Notes: generated by a model not told the origin, from the sequence alone. 64,000 nt of DNA from Croceibacterium ferulae (GCF_003660445.1 NZ_QZVQ01000002.1:434001-498000), one strand, 5' to 3'. Counted from the first letter of the stretch, positions 52,306-62,307 are shown. Numbers and translations are program-made.

Positions 52306-53741
52306 CCCAGCCAACCGCCTGTAAAGCCCGCTCGCTGGAGGCCGCGGCGGATGTGGGGATTGCGCCTCATGGTCTCCCACACCAGGCCCGTGCGCATATT
52401 CTCGATCATCGCGACGATCGGGCCCTGATCGATGCCAAGGTAATCGCCATCGACCCAGCCCACGCCGGGCACGATCCTGCCATGCTGCAATGTCTGGCTG
52501 GTGGCGGTCAGCGTGGGGTTGAAGGAATCGAGAAAACCGTATTCGCCCCAGATGCCCGCGCCGTAACGCCGGTGCATCGCGGTGATCGCCTGCGTCGCCA
52601 GCTCCGGCTCGAAGGCGATGGACCCGGCCGCGGCTGTGGGCGCGATCGTGCCGTCGTCCCGGTCACCCGGCCCGCGCGCGGAATAGCTGAAGAACTGCCG
52701 CTCCTGTCCGTCGATCGTCTGCTTGAAATCGCCCGGCCCGTCGCAGGCGGTCAAGCCCCAAACCTCGGCATCATAGCCCGCCCATACCCCCGCATTGGCG
52801 GTGGCATAGGCGCGATGGGCCCGCACGGCACGGCGGCTGTTCTCGAAATAGTCGATGCCCTTGTCCGCCATGTAGCGGTCCTGGATGCCGCGGAAATCGA
52901 TCCACACATGGCTGTACTGATGCACGAACAATGGCGCGTAATGCAGATGCGGCTCGCCGCCCCACTGGTCGGTCCACTGTGCATCGAACCGCGCGGTCCA
53001 GGCGTCCCAGGTTTCCGGCGGAAGCGGGTGCGTGGGGGAGCCGAGCGCCAGCACGTAGAGCAGCAGGGCTTCGTTGTAGATATTCCAGTCATGCGGGATG
53101 AAGCCGGTTTCCGGATGCCAGCCCATCGACACGAATGGCGGACGAGGCGTGATCCACGTCCAGTCCACCGCGGCATAGATCTGCTCGGCCAGGGCGCGGA
53201 TCCGCGCCTCTTCGGGATGATCGCCATCGAACCAGCTCTGCGCAAACAGCACGCCGCCCAGCAGCAGCGACGTGTCTACGGTGGACAGCTCGCATCGGGC
53301 GAAACGGTGGCCGACCGTCACGCCAAGGAAATGATAGAAGAAGCCCTTGTAGCCGCTGTCGCTGCTCTGGCTGTCGCCCTGCGGTGCATTGGCGAAGAAT
53401 TCCAGCGTCGCCAGCGTGCGGGTGCGGGCCTGTTCGCGGGTGATCCAGCCACGGGTCACGCCGATCGGATAGGCGGTCAACGCATAGCCGACGGCCGCGA
53501 TCGAGGCGAAGGACGGTGTCGGCCAGCGATCCGGCGCCAGGCCGTTCTCCGGATCCGTCGTGTCCCAGAAAAAGCGGAAGCTGCGCTGCTGCAACTCGCC
53601 CACCAGCGGATCGGAGGCGGCCGCAACCGGGGCTCCGCCCGAAGACAGGCCAGACCCGCCAAGGACCGCCCCGCCCCGCGTACAACCGGCCGCAAGAGCC
53701 GCGATGGCGGTGGAAGCGATGAAGTGACGACGGGCGAGCAT
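52302..53741 (-). CDS. GH144-type (glucoamylase-like) lipoprotein, putative endo-beta-1,2-glucanase
   Basis: A 479-residue lipoprotein: start at 53741 after GGAGGAGCCC, arginine pair and lipobox LAAGC with Cys20. The catalytic domain starts LVGELQQRSFRFFWDTTDPE and contains WPTPSFASIAAVGYALTAYP, SGYKGFFYHFLG, STVDTSLLLGGVLFAQSWF, PHDWNIYNEALLLYVLALGS and HYAPLFVHQYSHVWIDFRG. These are the marks of the glucoamylase-like family now called GH144, whose characterised members are endo-beta-1,2-glucanases. It follows a TBDR gene in the same direction but is separated by a terminator-like hairpin. Substrate inferred from family. Confidence 0.9.
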   Translation of the reverse strand: MLARRHFIASTAIAALAAGCTRGGAVLGGSGLSSGGAPVAAASDPLVGELQQRSFRFFWDTTDPENGLAPDRWPTPSFASIAAVGYALTAYPIGVTRGWITREQARTRTLATLEFFANAPQGDSQSSDSGYKGFFYHFLGVTVGHRFARCELSTVDTSLLLGGVLFAQSWFDGDHPEEARIRALAEQIYAAVDWTWITPRPPFVSMGWHPETGFIPHDWNIYNEALLLYVLALGSPTHPLPPETWDAWTARFDAQWTDQWGGEPHLHYAPLFVHQYSHVWIDFRGIQDRYMADKGIDYFENSRRAVRAHRAYATANAGVWAGYDAEVWGLTACDGPGDFKQTIDGQERQFFSYSARGPGDRDDGTIAPTAAAGSIAFEPELATQAITAMHRRYGAGIWGEYGFLDSFNPTLTATSQTLQHGRIVPGVGWVDGDYLGIDQGPIVAMIENMRTGLVWETMRRNPHIRRGLQRAGFTGGWLG

Positions 53742-53771
53742 GGGCTCCTCCGGTGCAAGGGTCATTAAGGG

Positions 53772-53809
53772 AAAAAATGGGGTGGGCGGCCGCGCTGTTG
53801 CGGCCGCCC
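53772..53809 (-). terminator. Rho-independent terminator after the TBDR gene
   Basis: On the minus strand GGGCGGCCGC-AACAGC-GCGGCCGCCC forms a perfect ten-pair GC stem, followed by ACCCCATTTTTT. It starts 15 bases after the TBDR stop. Only about 30 bases separate its T run from the GH144 start, too little for an ordinary separate promoter unless it overlaps the hairpin, so it probably works as a leaky terminator that lowers expression of the enzyme genes relative to the receptor. Confidence 0.85.
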
Positions 53810-53823
53810 GCCCATGGGCAGGA

Positions 53824-56800
53824 TCAGAAGTTGAAGCCTGCCGACAGCTTCACGGTGCGCGGCGGATTGCCGCCGATGCTGAAGCTGGTCCGCTCCCCGA
53901 AGATGGTGGAGGAGCCGTCCGTGCGGGAGTTGTCCAGCGGGTTGTCGTTGAAGTCGGTGTAGTTGTAATCGTTCAGCACGTTGATGACGTCGACGCGGAA
54001 ACGCAGCTCCGTCTGGTCGCTGATGAACGGCAAAGGCACATACTTCGTGACCGCCATGTCCAGCTGACGTCGACCCCAGCGCGATCCGTTGCCGTCGCGG
54101 AACCCGCCAAGCCAGGTCCGCTCGAAGGGAACGGCCGTGCTCACCTGGTTGACCAGATAAAGCGGGGATTCGACCTGGAACTTGGCCGAGACGGAGAAGC
54201 CCAGCGGCACATCCGCCGTGCCCGCGACCACGAAGCGGTGCCGCGGCACGCCCGCGGAACGCAGGAACGGGTAATCCTCGATATTCTCGTAATCGAGCGA
54301 GAAGTTCTCCCCGAACTTGCGGTTCTCTTCCGCCTCCGTGAAGGTGTAGGTTGCATCCACGCTCCACGGGGAAGAGAGGGTGTAGGCCTTGGTCACCTTG
54401 GCGTAGACGCTGTCAGCATTGGTCTCCAGCCCGTTGGTCCCCAGGATGATGCTGCCGTAACCCGCCGGGGCGAAGCCGAAGGGCGATCCGGGCACGTCCG
54501 TCGTGCTGGCCGGATCGTCGAAGAAGAAGCTGCCATCGGGCCGGCGGTTGCCCAGAAGCCAGGCGAAACCGTCGCGGCTCTGGATATGGGTATAGCCCAC
54601 CTCCAGCTGCACCGGATCCGCCACGCGGGTGCGCAGTCCCAGGCTGAACTGGTCCGAATAAGGCACCTTCAGGTCATTGTTGATGAAGCGCAGTTCGCGC
54701 CCGCCACCCACGACGTTGCTCGCCAGCAATTGCTGGCGCCCTTCCTCCGTCAGATAGACCGGATCCCATTCGATGCAGGTCGGTGACGCGACGCAATCTT
54801 CCGCCGCGATCGAGTTCTGGCCGATGAAGCGGAAGTCACGCCGCGGGAACGCGCCGAAGCTCAGCTCCTGCTGCAGGAAGTCGAACTGGTTGCGATCGTA
54901 GGACCGGCCGTAACCGCCGAAGACGGTCCAGTTCTCGTCCTCGTCGAGGCGGTAGGTGAAGCCGATGCGCGGCTGGAAGGCCCCGCTGAACGCCTCACGG
55001 TTATACCCGCGCCCGATATAGTCGTTGATGTCGTAGCCGGCATTGCCCAGGTTCGGGTAGTTTTCCGGAGACACCGCCGCCAGGTTCGAGCCTGGCGTCA
55101 CGAAGCCGAGATAGGCGGGCGTTTCCTCGTAATCCCAGCGGATGCCGATGTTCAGCGTCAGGCGGTCGCTGACGTCCCAGTCATCCTGGATATACAGGCC
55201 GAGCTGAAAGTTGTCCGATTGCACCTCCGGCGTGCCGAAATCGCCCGGCGCACCGAACTCCAGCCGGTATGGGACCTCGTCGTTGAAACTGTCCTGCCCG
55301 AACAGGTTCACGTCATAGGTGTAGAGCGGGTTCAGCAGGTTCTGCTCGGTCGTGCGCAGCTTGATCCAGCGCAGCTTCACGCCCGCCTTGATCGTGTGCC
55401 CCTCGAACCCGGTCCAGGTGAAGTCGTCCTGCACGGTCCAGCCGCTCTGGCCCTTTTCCTGGAAGTTCGCGCTGGCGCCGGTCCGCAGGATGCCGAAGCG
55501 GGCGACACTGTCGCCGTTGCGCTGCGTCGCCTCGAACAGCTGTCCATTGCCGAATTCGTTCGGGGTTGGCGCCCAGGTCACGTCCTCGTAAGCGACGCGG
55601 AAATCGTTGATCCAGTTATCTTCCGTGTGCTGCCACCGGCCCAGACCGCGCCATTCCTCGACCCGGTTGAGACTGCCGGTGGACACCGTGTTGATGCCGC
55701 TGCTCAGCTGGAGGCCGCTTTCGTCACGATACTTGACCGAGAACTCGACCAGATCGGCATCGGTCGGCACGATATCGATCTTGCCGAAATACAGGTCTTC
55801 CTTGAAGCTATTGGTGAAATTCCCGAACAGCCCCTGATATTGCGACGGCAGGCTGGAGATGGCGTAGCCATTGCCGGGCTGGATATCGACCGGGCGCTCC
55901 TGCCGCTTGCCTTCATAGCTGCCGAAGAAGTGCATCACATCCTGGATGATCGGCCCGCCCAGTGCGATGCCGAACTGCTTGTCCAGCGTGTCGACCTTGT
56001 CGACCCGGGTGGGATAGATCTCCGTCGGGCGGCGCGATCGCAGGCTCTGGTCGGTGTAGTCGAAGAAGCCTTCGCCGTGGAACTCGTTGGTGCCGGACTT
56101 GGTGGTGGCCGTGATGGCGACGGAACTGACCTGGTCGAACTCCGCCTTGTAGTTCGACGACAGCACCTGATACTCACCGATGGCGAGCTGCGGGAACGGG
56201 TTGCCGGGGGTGGAATCCTGCCCGGTGATGCCGTTCTTCAGGACGTAGTCCTTCTGGCTGATGCCATCGATGAACACGTTGACGCTGTTGGACCGCTGCG
56301 CACCACCCTGAATGCTGGTCTGCCCGTCCGCGCCCTCGATCAGGCGGACGCCCGGCGCCAGATCGGCGAAGGCCAAGAAGTTGCGGTTGTTCTGCGGCAG
56401 CTGCTCGATCAGGCGCTGGGTGATGTTGATGCCGACCTGCCCGCCGGACAGTTCGCGGATGCGGCCGCTGGTGACGACGATCTCGTTGCCGGTGCTGGTC
56501 GGAGCGGCACCGGTGTCGCCATCGGTTCCGACATCCGTGCCGGTGCCGGTGCCGTCGGCCGCTGCGCCGGTTCCCGCCGCCAGATCGATATCAAGCCCGG
56601 CATTCTGGCCCACATTCAGCGTGAACGCGTCCGAATTGCTGACGGTGCCGCTCTGCAGCGTGATCTCCAGCCGGTAAGTGCCGGCCCCCAATGATGCGAA
56701 ATTATAGCTGCCGTCCGGACCGACCGAAATGGACCGCCGGATGCCGCTGGAAACCTCCACAGCGGCCACGGACACTGCGGGATTGTCGGCTGGCGCGGTG

Positions 56801-56916
56801 ATGGTGCCGCGCAACGATGCCTGCCCGACCTGGGCCACTGCGGACGGGGCGATCAGCACCCCGCACGTCAACGCGGTCATGCTCGCCAGCGCGACGCGCA
56901 AGGTAAAGCTGTTCAT
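53824..56916 (-). CDS. TonB-dependent receptor with carboxypeptidase-regulatory-like domain (Oar-like)
   Basis: A 1030-residue outer-membrane receptor. ATG 56916 follows AGGGAAAC and gives a signal peptide ending SAVAQ. The N-terminal domain (about 30-110, SLRGTITAPADNPAVSVAAV) is a carboxypeptidase regulatory-like beta-sandwich, as in Oar and SusC-like proteins. A Gly/Asp/Thr-rich linker leads to the plug (NEIVVTSGRIRELSGGQVGI, NVFIDGISQKDY, EYQVLSSNYKAEFDQVSS), and the barrel ends VKLSAGFNF. It is divergent from the GH3 gene and upstream of GH144, so uptake of the glucan fragments is likely. Confidence 0.94.
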   Translation of the reverse strand: MNSFTLRVALASMTALTCGVLIAPSAVAQVGQASLRGTITAPADNPAVSVAAVEVSSGIRRSISVGPDGSYNFASLGAGTYRLEITLQSGTVSNSDAFTLNVGQNAGLDIDLAAGTGAAADGTGTGTDVGTDGDTGAAPTSTGNEIVVTSGRIRELSGGQVGINITQRLIEQLPQNNRNFLAFADLAPGVRLIEGADGQTSIQGGAQRSNSVNVFIDGISQKDYVLKNGITGQDSTPGNPFPQLAIGEYQVLSSNYKAEFDQVSSVAITATTKSGTNEFHGEGFFDYTDQSLRSRRPTEIYPTRVDKVDTLDKQFGIALGGPIIQDVMHFFGSYEGKRQERPVDIQPGNGYAISSLPSQYQGLFGNFTNSFKEDLYFGKIDIVPTDADLVEFSVKYRDESGLQLSSGINTVSTGSLNRVEEWRGLGRWQHTEDNWINDFRVAYEDVTWAPTPNEFGNGQLFEATQRNGDSVARFGILRTGASANFQEKGQSGWTVQDDFTWTGFEGHTIKAGVKLRWIKLRTTEQNLLNPLYTYDVNLFGQDSFNDEVPYRLEFGAPGDFGTPEVQSDNFQLGLYIQDDWDVSDRLTLNIGIRWDYEETPAYLGFVTPGSNLAAVSPENYPNLGNAGYDINDYIGRGYNREAFSGAFQPRIGFTYRLDEDENWTVFGGYGRSYDRNQFDFLQQELSFGAFPRRDFRFIGQNSIAAEDCVASPTCIEWDPVYLTEEGRQQLLASNVVGGGRELRFINNDLKVPYSDQFSLGLRTRVADPVQLEVGYTHIQSRDGFAWLLGNRRPDGSFFFDDPASTTDVPGSPFGFAPAGYGSIILGTNGLETNADSVYAKVTKAYTLSSPWSVDATYTFTEAEENRKFGENFSLDYENIEDYPFLRSAGVPRHRFVVAGTADVPLGFSVSAKFQVESPLYLVNQVSTAVPFERTWLGGFRDGNGSRWGRRQLDMAVTKYVPLPFISDQTELRFRVDVINVLNDYNYTDFNDNPLDNSRTDGSSTIFGERTSFSIGGNPPRTVKLSAGFNF

Positions 56917-57187
56917 GATGTTTCCCTGTCTTTGTATCATTGTCTGTGCCTAGAACCCGTCATCTCGCCACATGCAGGAGAGGCGCGGACGGCGCAGGAC
57001 CGCGCCTGCAGCATACGACAAGATGGCGGGAGTGCCTGGATGCAGCCCCACCTGTCATCGTAATCCCCGCAACACCTCAGCAGCATCCATGTTCCCGCAT
57101 CTCCCCACTTGGGTGAAAGGCGTTAATGATGTAATCTGTTGCACGAGCTTGCGAAAGTTTCAATCGCTGGAAATGAGAGGCGTGCCG

Positions 57188-59473
57188 ATGTTTAAAGATG
57201 TTTCCCGCCGTGCAGTGCTGATGGGCGCTGGCGCGGTCGCCGCCTGGGGCGCTACCCCCGCCCGCGCTGCGCTCCGGGCGCTCGACACCGCCGTACTGCC
57301 CCCGCAGGTCGAGGCGCTGATCGCATCCATGTCGGTCGAGGAAAAGGCCGGGCAGCTGACCCTGATGGCGGCCGCCTGGGCCGGCGGTGCTGCGGTCTCG
57401 CTCAACCCCGCGGGCTCGGCCACCAGCTTCGACGCGCAGCTGGCGGAGGTGCGCGCCGGGCGCATCGGCGGCGTGTTCAACGGCAATGGCGCGGAAATGG
57501 CGCGGCAGATGCAGATCGCCGCCACCCGCGAAACGCGGTTGAAGGTGCCGATGCTGTTCGCCGCCGATATCATTCATGGCTTCCGGACCGTCTTCCCGAT
57601 GCCGCTGGCGGAGGCCGGCAGCTTCGATCCCGAACTGGCGCGGCGCACCGCCCGCGCCGCGGGTGCCGAGGCGGCGGCAGCCGGCATCGACTGGACCTTC
57701 GCCCCCATGGTCGATGTGGCCCGCGACGCCCGCTGGGGCCGCGGCATTGAAGGGTCTGGCGAGGACGTCCTGCTCAACCGCATCATGGCCGATGCCCGCG
57801 TCCGCGGCTTCCAAGGTGAGAACGGACTGGATGCGCCCGATGCCGTCGCCGCCTGTGCCAAGCATTTTGCCGCCTATGGCGCGGCGGAGGCCGGGCTGGA
57901 CTACAACACGGTGGACGTGTCCGAACGCACTCTGCGCGAGATCTATTTTCCGCCCTTCCAGGCCGCCTTCGAAGCCGGCGCACCCACCACCATGGCATCA
58001 TTCAACGAATTGTCGGGTGTCCCCGCCACCGCCAATGAATGGCTGTTGACCCAGGTGCTGCGCGACCAGTGGGGTTTCGACGGGTTGGTCGTGTCCGATT
58101 ATACGGGCGACATGGAACTGATCGCGCATGGCTTCGCCGCCGACGAGCTGGAGGCGACGCGACTGGCCTTCATGGCGGGCGTGGACATGAGCATGCAGAG
58201 CGGCTTCTACATCCAGCACCTGCCCGATCTGGTGGCCAAGGGCGAGGTGCCGATGGCCCGGCTGGACCAGGCGGTCCGCCGGGTGCTGGCGCTGAAGGTG
58301 CAGCTTGGCCTGTTCGACGATCCGTTCCGCCGCATCGACCCCGATCGGGAACGCACCCGCGTGCGCACGGCCGAAAACCTGGCGCTGGCGCGGGAGGCGG
58401 GGAGTCGGTCGATCGTGCTGCTGAAGAATGATGGCGACCTGCTGCCGCTGCCTCGTGACGGCCGCCGGATCGCCCTGATCGGACCCTTCGCGGCGGGTCA
58501 GCATGATCTGATCGGGCCCTGGAATGTCTACGGTACCGATGCGGAGGCGGTCGATCTTGCCACCGGCATCAGGGCCGTCGTGGCCAACCCCTCGCAAATC
58601 ACGGTGACCGAAGGGTCCGGCATCGACGAGGCGCTGGACGGCGGCATCGAGCAGGCCGTCGTCGCGGCGCAGGCAGCCGATGTGGTGGTACTGGCGATCG
58701 GCGAGACGCAGCGCATGTCGGGCGAAGCGCAGTCACGGACAGAGATCGTGGTCCCGGCGGCGCAGATGGCACTGGCCGAAGCGGTCGCCGCCACGGGCAA
58801 GCCGGTCGTGGTGCTGCTGCGGACCGGGCGGGCGCTGGCGCTGGAACAGCCGGTGCTGGATGCGCCGGCGATCCTGGTCACCTGGTTCCTGGGATCGCAG
58901 GACGGGCCGGCCATTGCCGACGTGCTGTTCGGACAGGTCGCCCCTTCGGCCCGCCTGCCGGTGTCCTTCCCCTTCGCTACGGGTCAGGTGCCGTACCACT
59001 ATGCCCACAAGAACACCGGGCGGCCCAATCCTCCGGGCGATCTGCTGGAATACAAGGCCCGGTACCGCGACTACCCCAATGCGGCACGCTTCCCGTTCGG
59101 CCATGGCCTGACCTATGGCACAATCAGCTATTCCGGGCTCGACCTGGGCGATGCCCGGCTGACCCAGGACGGAGAGCTGACGGTCAGCGCCACGGTCGCC
59201 AACAGCGGCCGGCATGCGGCCGAGGAGGTGGTGCAGCTGTATATCCGCGATCTCGCCGCCAGCATCACCCGACCCGTGCGGGAATTGAAGGCGTTCCGCC
59301 GCGTGGCGCTGGCCGCGGGGGAGAGCAAGACCGTGTCCTTCACCCTGCGGCGGGCGGACCTGCTGTTCGTCGGCGCAAAGCTCGAACCCACGGTGGAACC
59401 GGGCCGCTTCCAGCTGTGGATCGCCCCTTCCGCAGAGGCGGATGGCGTTTCGGGGGAATTTACGCTGACCTGA
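57188..59473 (+). CDS. GH3 family beta-glucosidase, Tat-exported (BglX-like)
   Basis: A 761-residue exo-glycosidase. The ATG at 57188 follows AGAGG and gives a Tat signal (DVSRRAVLMGAGAVAAWG). The GH3 N-domain shows VPMLFAADIIHGFRTVFPMP, FAPMVDVARDARWGRG, AKHFAAYGAAEAGLDYN and the nucleophile in LVVSDYTGDMEL; the C-domain has IGETQRMSGEAQSRTEI with the likely acid/base, and an Fn3-like domain ends the protein (EEVVQLYIRD). BglX-type GH3 enzymes remove glucose from short beta-glucans, including sophorose, which fits the neighbouring GH144. The frame is open upstream to 56972 without a good start. Confidence 0.95.
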   Translation: MFKDVSRRAVLMGAGAVAAWGATPARAALRALDTAVLPPQVEALIASMSVEEKAGQLTLMAAAWAGGAAVSLNPAGSATSFDAQLAEVRAGRIGGVFNGNGAEMARQMQIAATRETRLKVPMLFAADIIHGFRTVFPMPLAEAGSFDPELARRTARAAGAEAAAAGIDWTFAPMVDVARDARWGRGIEGSGEDVLLNRIMADARVRGFQGENGLDAPDAVAACAKHFAAYGAAEAGLDYNTVDVSERTLREIYFPPFQAAFEAGAPTTMASFNELSGVPATANEWLLTQVLRDQWGFDGLVVSDYTGDMELIAHGFAADELEATRLAFMAGVDMSMQSGFYIQHLPDLVAKGEVPMARLDQAVRRVLALKVQLGLFDDPFRRIDPDRERTRVRTAENLALAREAGSRSIVLLKNDGDLLPLPRDGRRIALIGPFAAGQHDLIGPWNVYGTDAEAVDLATGIRAVVANPSQITVTEGSGIDEALDGGIEQAVVAAQAADVVVLAIGETQRMSGEAQSRTEIVVPAAQMALAEAVAATGKPVVVLLRTGRALALEQPVLDAPAILVTWFLGSQDGPAIADVLFGQVAPSARLPVSFPFATGQVPYHYAHKNTGRPNPPGDLLEYKARYRDYPNAARFPFGHGLTYGTISYSGLDLGDARLTQDGELTVSATVANSGRHAAEEVVQLYIRDLAASITRPVRELKAFRRVALAAGESKTVSFTLRRADLLFVGAKLEPTVEPGRFQLWIAPSAEADGVSGEFTLT

Positions 59474-59535
59474 CCGGCCGGGCAGCGGCAACAACAAGGG
59501 ACGGGCAAACCTGCCCCGATTGCGGGAGAATGTTC

Positions 59536-60330
59536 ATGACACCAGCGAGCGGCTCCCTGCCACCCTTGCGCCGGGTGAAGCGGCTGCTGCTGCCCATCAT
59601 CCTGGCGCCGCTGTTCGCCTGCGTCGCCCCGCTGGCCAGCGGGGCGGCACCGGTGCCGCTGGTGGCGGGGCAGTTTCCGCAGCCGGCGCTGGTTGACCGG
59701 GGCTACCCCTACCAGCTGTTCATCCCGCGCGCGGCAGCGGCGGTGGAGGATGACGGACAGGATGCCCGCTGGCCCCTGTTGATCTTCCTGCATGGATCGG
59801 GCGAACGCGGCGTGGATATTGCGCGCGTGAAGGCTCACGGCCCGCCCAAGATTGCCGATCGCGATCCTGATTTCCCCTTCATCCTGGTGTCTCCGCTGCT
59901 GCCGGCGGAAGAGGATTGGGACATCGCCAAGCTGGACGCCATCGTGGATCACGTCGCCGCACGACTGCCGGTCGATCCGGACCGCATCTACCTCACCGGG
60001 CTCAGCCGCGGCGGCCATGCGACCTGGCGGTGGGGCGCCGCGGAGCCGCAGCGCTTCGCGGCCCTGGCCCCGGTCGCCGGACGCGGCGACCCGGCCACCG
60101 GCTGCGCGTTGGTCGACGTGCCGGTCTGGGCACTGCACGGGGACCGGGACGATGTGGTCGTGCCGGAAGGCAGCTTCGCCATGGCGCGCGCGATCCGCGC
60201 CTGCGGCGGGCAACGATCGCGGCTGACGATCTACCCTGATCTGGGCCACAATGCCTGGGATCCGGCCTATGACTCTCCCGCGCTGTATCTCTGGCTGCTG
60301 CAGCAGCGTCGGCAGCCAGCGGCGCAGTGA
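59536..60330 (+). CDS. Exported alpha/beta-hydrolase, esterase/predicted-peptidase type
   Basis: A 264-residue secreted esterase-like protein. ATG 59536 lies seven bases after GGGAG; the ATG six bases upstream is too close. After a signal peptide come WPLLIFLHGSGERGVD (oxyanion loop), VDPDRIYLTGLSRGGHATWR (nucleophile Ser), VPVWALHGDRDDVV (Asp) and IYPDLGHNAWDPAY (His). This is the pattern of the predicted-peptidase / phospholipase-like group (COG4099). It is 62 bases after the GH3 gene, so it may remove acyl substituents from the glucan; that is inference. Confidence 0.88.
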   Translation: MTPASGSLPPLRRVKRLLLPIILAPLFACVAPLASGAAPVPLVAGQFPQPALVDRGYPYQLFIPRAAAAVEDDGQDARWPLLIFLHGSGERGVDIARVKAHGPPKIADRDPDFPFILVSPLLPAEEDWDIAKLDAIVDHVAARLPVDPDRIYLTGLSRGGHATWRWGAAEPQRFAALAPVAGRGDPATGCALVDVPVWALHGDRDDVVVPEGSFAMARAIRACGGQRSRLTIYPDLGHNAWDPAYDSPALYLWLLQQRRQPAAQ

Positions 60331-60444
60331 GGTAGCAGACCTGCTACGCGGCGATGGCCGGGTTCCTGATCGACCGAACGCATGGACGTGCCGGGTCGTC
60401 GTTGGTAACGGACGCAACTTCAGTTCTTTAGGAGCCCACCGCCC

Positions 60445-62295
60445 ATGAAGCGCCATGCGTCCGTCGCCCTGTTCGCCATTGCTGCCGCGATGGCCGCCGC
60501 GCCCGTCGCCGCGCAGCAATCCGCGCCTGCGCAGGAAAGTGCCCCGGCCTATCCGCTGACGGCGCAGGGCGCTGCCGAATTCATCGCCGCGGTCGAGGGC
60601 GACCTTGCAGCCTATTCGATCGATGCAAGCCGCATCGCCTGGGTCAACCAGACCTACATCACGCCCGATACCGATGCGCTGTCTGCGCAAAGCAGTGCCA
60701 CCGGAACCGAGAAGCGCGTGCGCTATGCCCTGGATGCTGCCCGCTATGCCGAGGTGCCCGGCCTGGATCCGGAGGTGGCGCGCAAGCTTACCATGCTGCG
60801 GACCGGCATCACCCTGCCGGCCCCCACCACCGAAGGCGCGGCGGCCGAACTTGCGACCATCGCCACCGGCCTGCAGTCGCAATATGGCAGGGGGCGCGGC
60901 ACCCTGAACGGCCAGCCGATCAACGGCAGCGATATCGAGGCGGAGATGGGAAATCTCGACCATACGCCGGAAGAATACGCGGAGATGTGGGCCAGCTGGC
61001 ACACCAATGTCGGCGCCCCCATGCGCGACGACTATGCCCGCATGGTCGGCATCGCGAATGAAGGCGCGCGGGAGCTGGGCTTCAGCGATGCAGGTGCGAT
61101 GTGGCGGTCCAACTACGACATGGACCCGGACGAATTCGCCGCGACGACCGAACGGCTGTGGCAGGAGGTGAAGCCGCTCTACCTGGCGCTGCACACCTAT
61201 GTCCGCAGCCAGCTCAACCAGAAATATGGCGCTGATGTCCAGCCCGCGAGCGGGCCGATCCGCGCGGACCTGCTGGGCAACATGTGGGCGCAGGAATGGG
61301 GCAACATCTACCCGCTGGTGGCCCCGGAAGGCGCGGGCGACATCGGCTACGACCTAACCGAGCTGATCGCGGCCAAGGGGATGAGCGAGCTGGACATGGT
61401 GCATGCGGGGGAAGGCTTCTTCTCCTCGCTGGGCTTCGCCCCGCTGCCGCAGACCTTCTGGGAACGCTCCATGTTCGTGAAGCCGGCCGATCGCGAGGTC
61501 ATCTGCCATGCGAGCGCGTGGAACCTCGACAATGTCGACGATATCCGCATCAAGATGTGCATCAAGCCCAACGCGGACGATTTCACGACCATCCATCACG
61601 AGCTTGGCCACAACTACTACCAACGCGCCTACAACCAGCAGGATCTCCTGCATCTCGACGGCGCCAATGATGGCTTTCATGAGGCGATCGGCGACATGAT
61701 CGCCCTGTCGATCACGCCCGAATATCTGGTGCAGATCGGCCTGCTCGATCGTGCGCAGGTGCCCGGGCCGGAGAAGGACATCGGCCTGCTGCTGCGCCAG
61801 GCGATGGACAAGGTCGCCTTCCTGCCGTTCGGCCTGCTGGTCGACAAGTGGCGCTGGGGCGTGTTCGACGGGTCCATCCCGGAGGCGCAGTACAATGACG
61901 CCTGGGTGGCGCTGAAGCGCGAATACCAGGGCATCACGCCGCCGGTGGAGCGACCGGCGGATGCCTTCGACCCGGGTTCCAAGTACCACATTCCCGCCAA
62001 CACGCCCTACATGCGCTACTTCCTGGCGCGCATCCTGCAGTTCCAGTTCTACAAGGCGGCCTGCGATGCGGCTGGCTGGGAAGGCCCGCTGCACCGGTGC
62101 AGCTTCTACGGCAATGCGGAGGTCGGCGGGCGACTCAACGCCATGCTGACGATGGGCGCGAGCCAGCCCTGGCCCGATGCGCTGGAAGCCTTCACCGGCA
62201 CGCGCGAGATGAGCGCGCAGCCGATGGTGGAGTATTTCGCGCCGCTGAAGCAGTGGCTGGACGAGCAGAACGCGGGAAAGCCCAGCGGCTGGTAA
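60445..62295 (+). CDS. M2 family peptidyl-dipeptidase (bacterial ACE homologue)
   Basis: A 616-residue exported zinc peptidase. The signal peptide ends PVAAQQ. The zinc site is HHELGH (His385 and His389, catalytic Glu386) and the third ligand is Glu413 in GFHEAIGDMIALS. Further conserved ACE segments are NMWAQEWGNIYPLV, KMCIKPNADDFTTIHHEL and YMRYFLARILQFQFYKAAC. M2 enzymes release dipeptides from the C-terminus of peptides. With the M28 and S9 genes it indicates growth on external peptides. It ends just before a strong hairpin shared with the convergent gene. Confidence 0.95.
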   Translation: MKRHASVALFAIAAAMAAAPVAAQQSAPAQESAPAYPLTAQGAAEFIAAVEGDLAAYSIDASRIAWVNQTYITPDTDALSAQSSATGTEKRVRYALDAARYAEVPGLDPEVARKLTMLRTGITLPAPTTEGAAAELATIATGLQSQYGRGRGTLNGQPINGSDIEAEMGNLDHTPEEYAEMWASWHTNVGAPMRDDYARMVGIANEGARELGFSDAGAMWRSNYDMDPDEFAATTERLWQEVKPLYLALHTYVRSQLNQKYGADVQPASGPIRADLLGNMWAQEWGNIYPLVAPEGAGDIGYDLTELIAAKGMSELDMVHAGEGFFSSLGFAPLPQTFWERSMFVKPADREVICHASAWNLDNVDDIRIKMCIKPNADDFTTIHHELGHNYYQRAYNQQDLLHLDGANDGFHEAIGDMIALSITPEYLVQIGLLDRAQVPGPEKDIGLLLRQAMDKVAFLPFGLLVDKWRWGVFDGSIPEAQYNDAWVALKREYQGITPPVERPADAFDPGSKYHIPANTPYMRYFLARILQFQFYKAACDAAGWEGPLHRCSFYGNAEVGGRLNAMLTMGASQPWPDALEAFTGTREMSAQPMVEYFAPLKQWLDEQNAGKPSGW

Positions 62296-62307
62296 GGCAG
62301 CGGTAGC

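Noticed and set aside
50137-52428. 763-codon plus-strand frame over the large glycosidase gene
   Set aside because: Antisense to a protein with a signal peptide, recognisable domains and a coupled upstream gene.
57151-57165. GAAAGTTTC palindrome before GH3 as a LacI operator
   Set aside because: Only the central nine bases are symmetric, and the outer positions do not match a LacI-type site.
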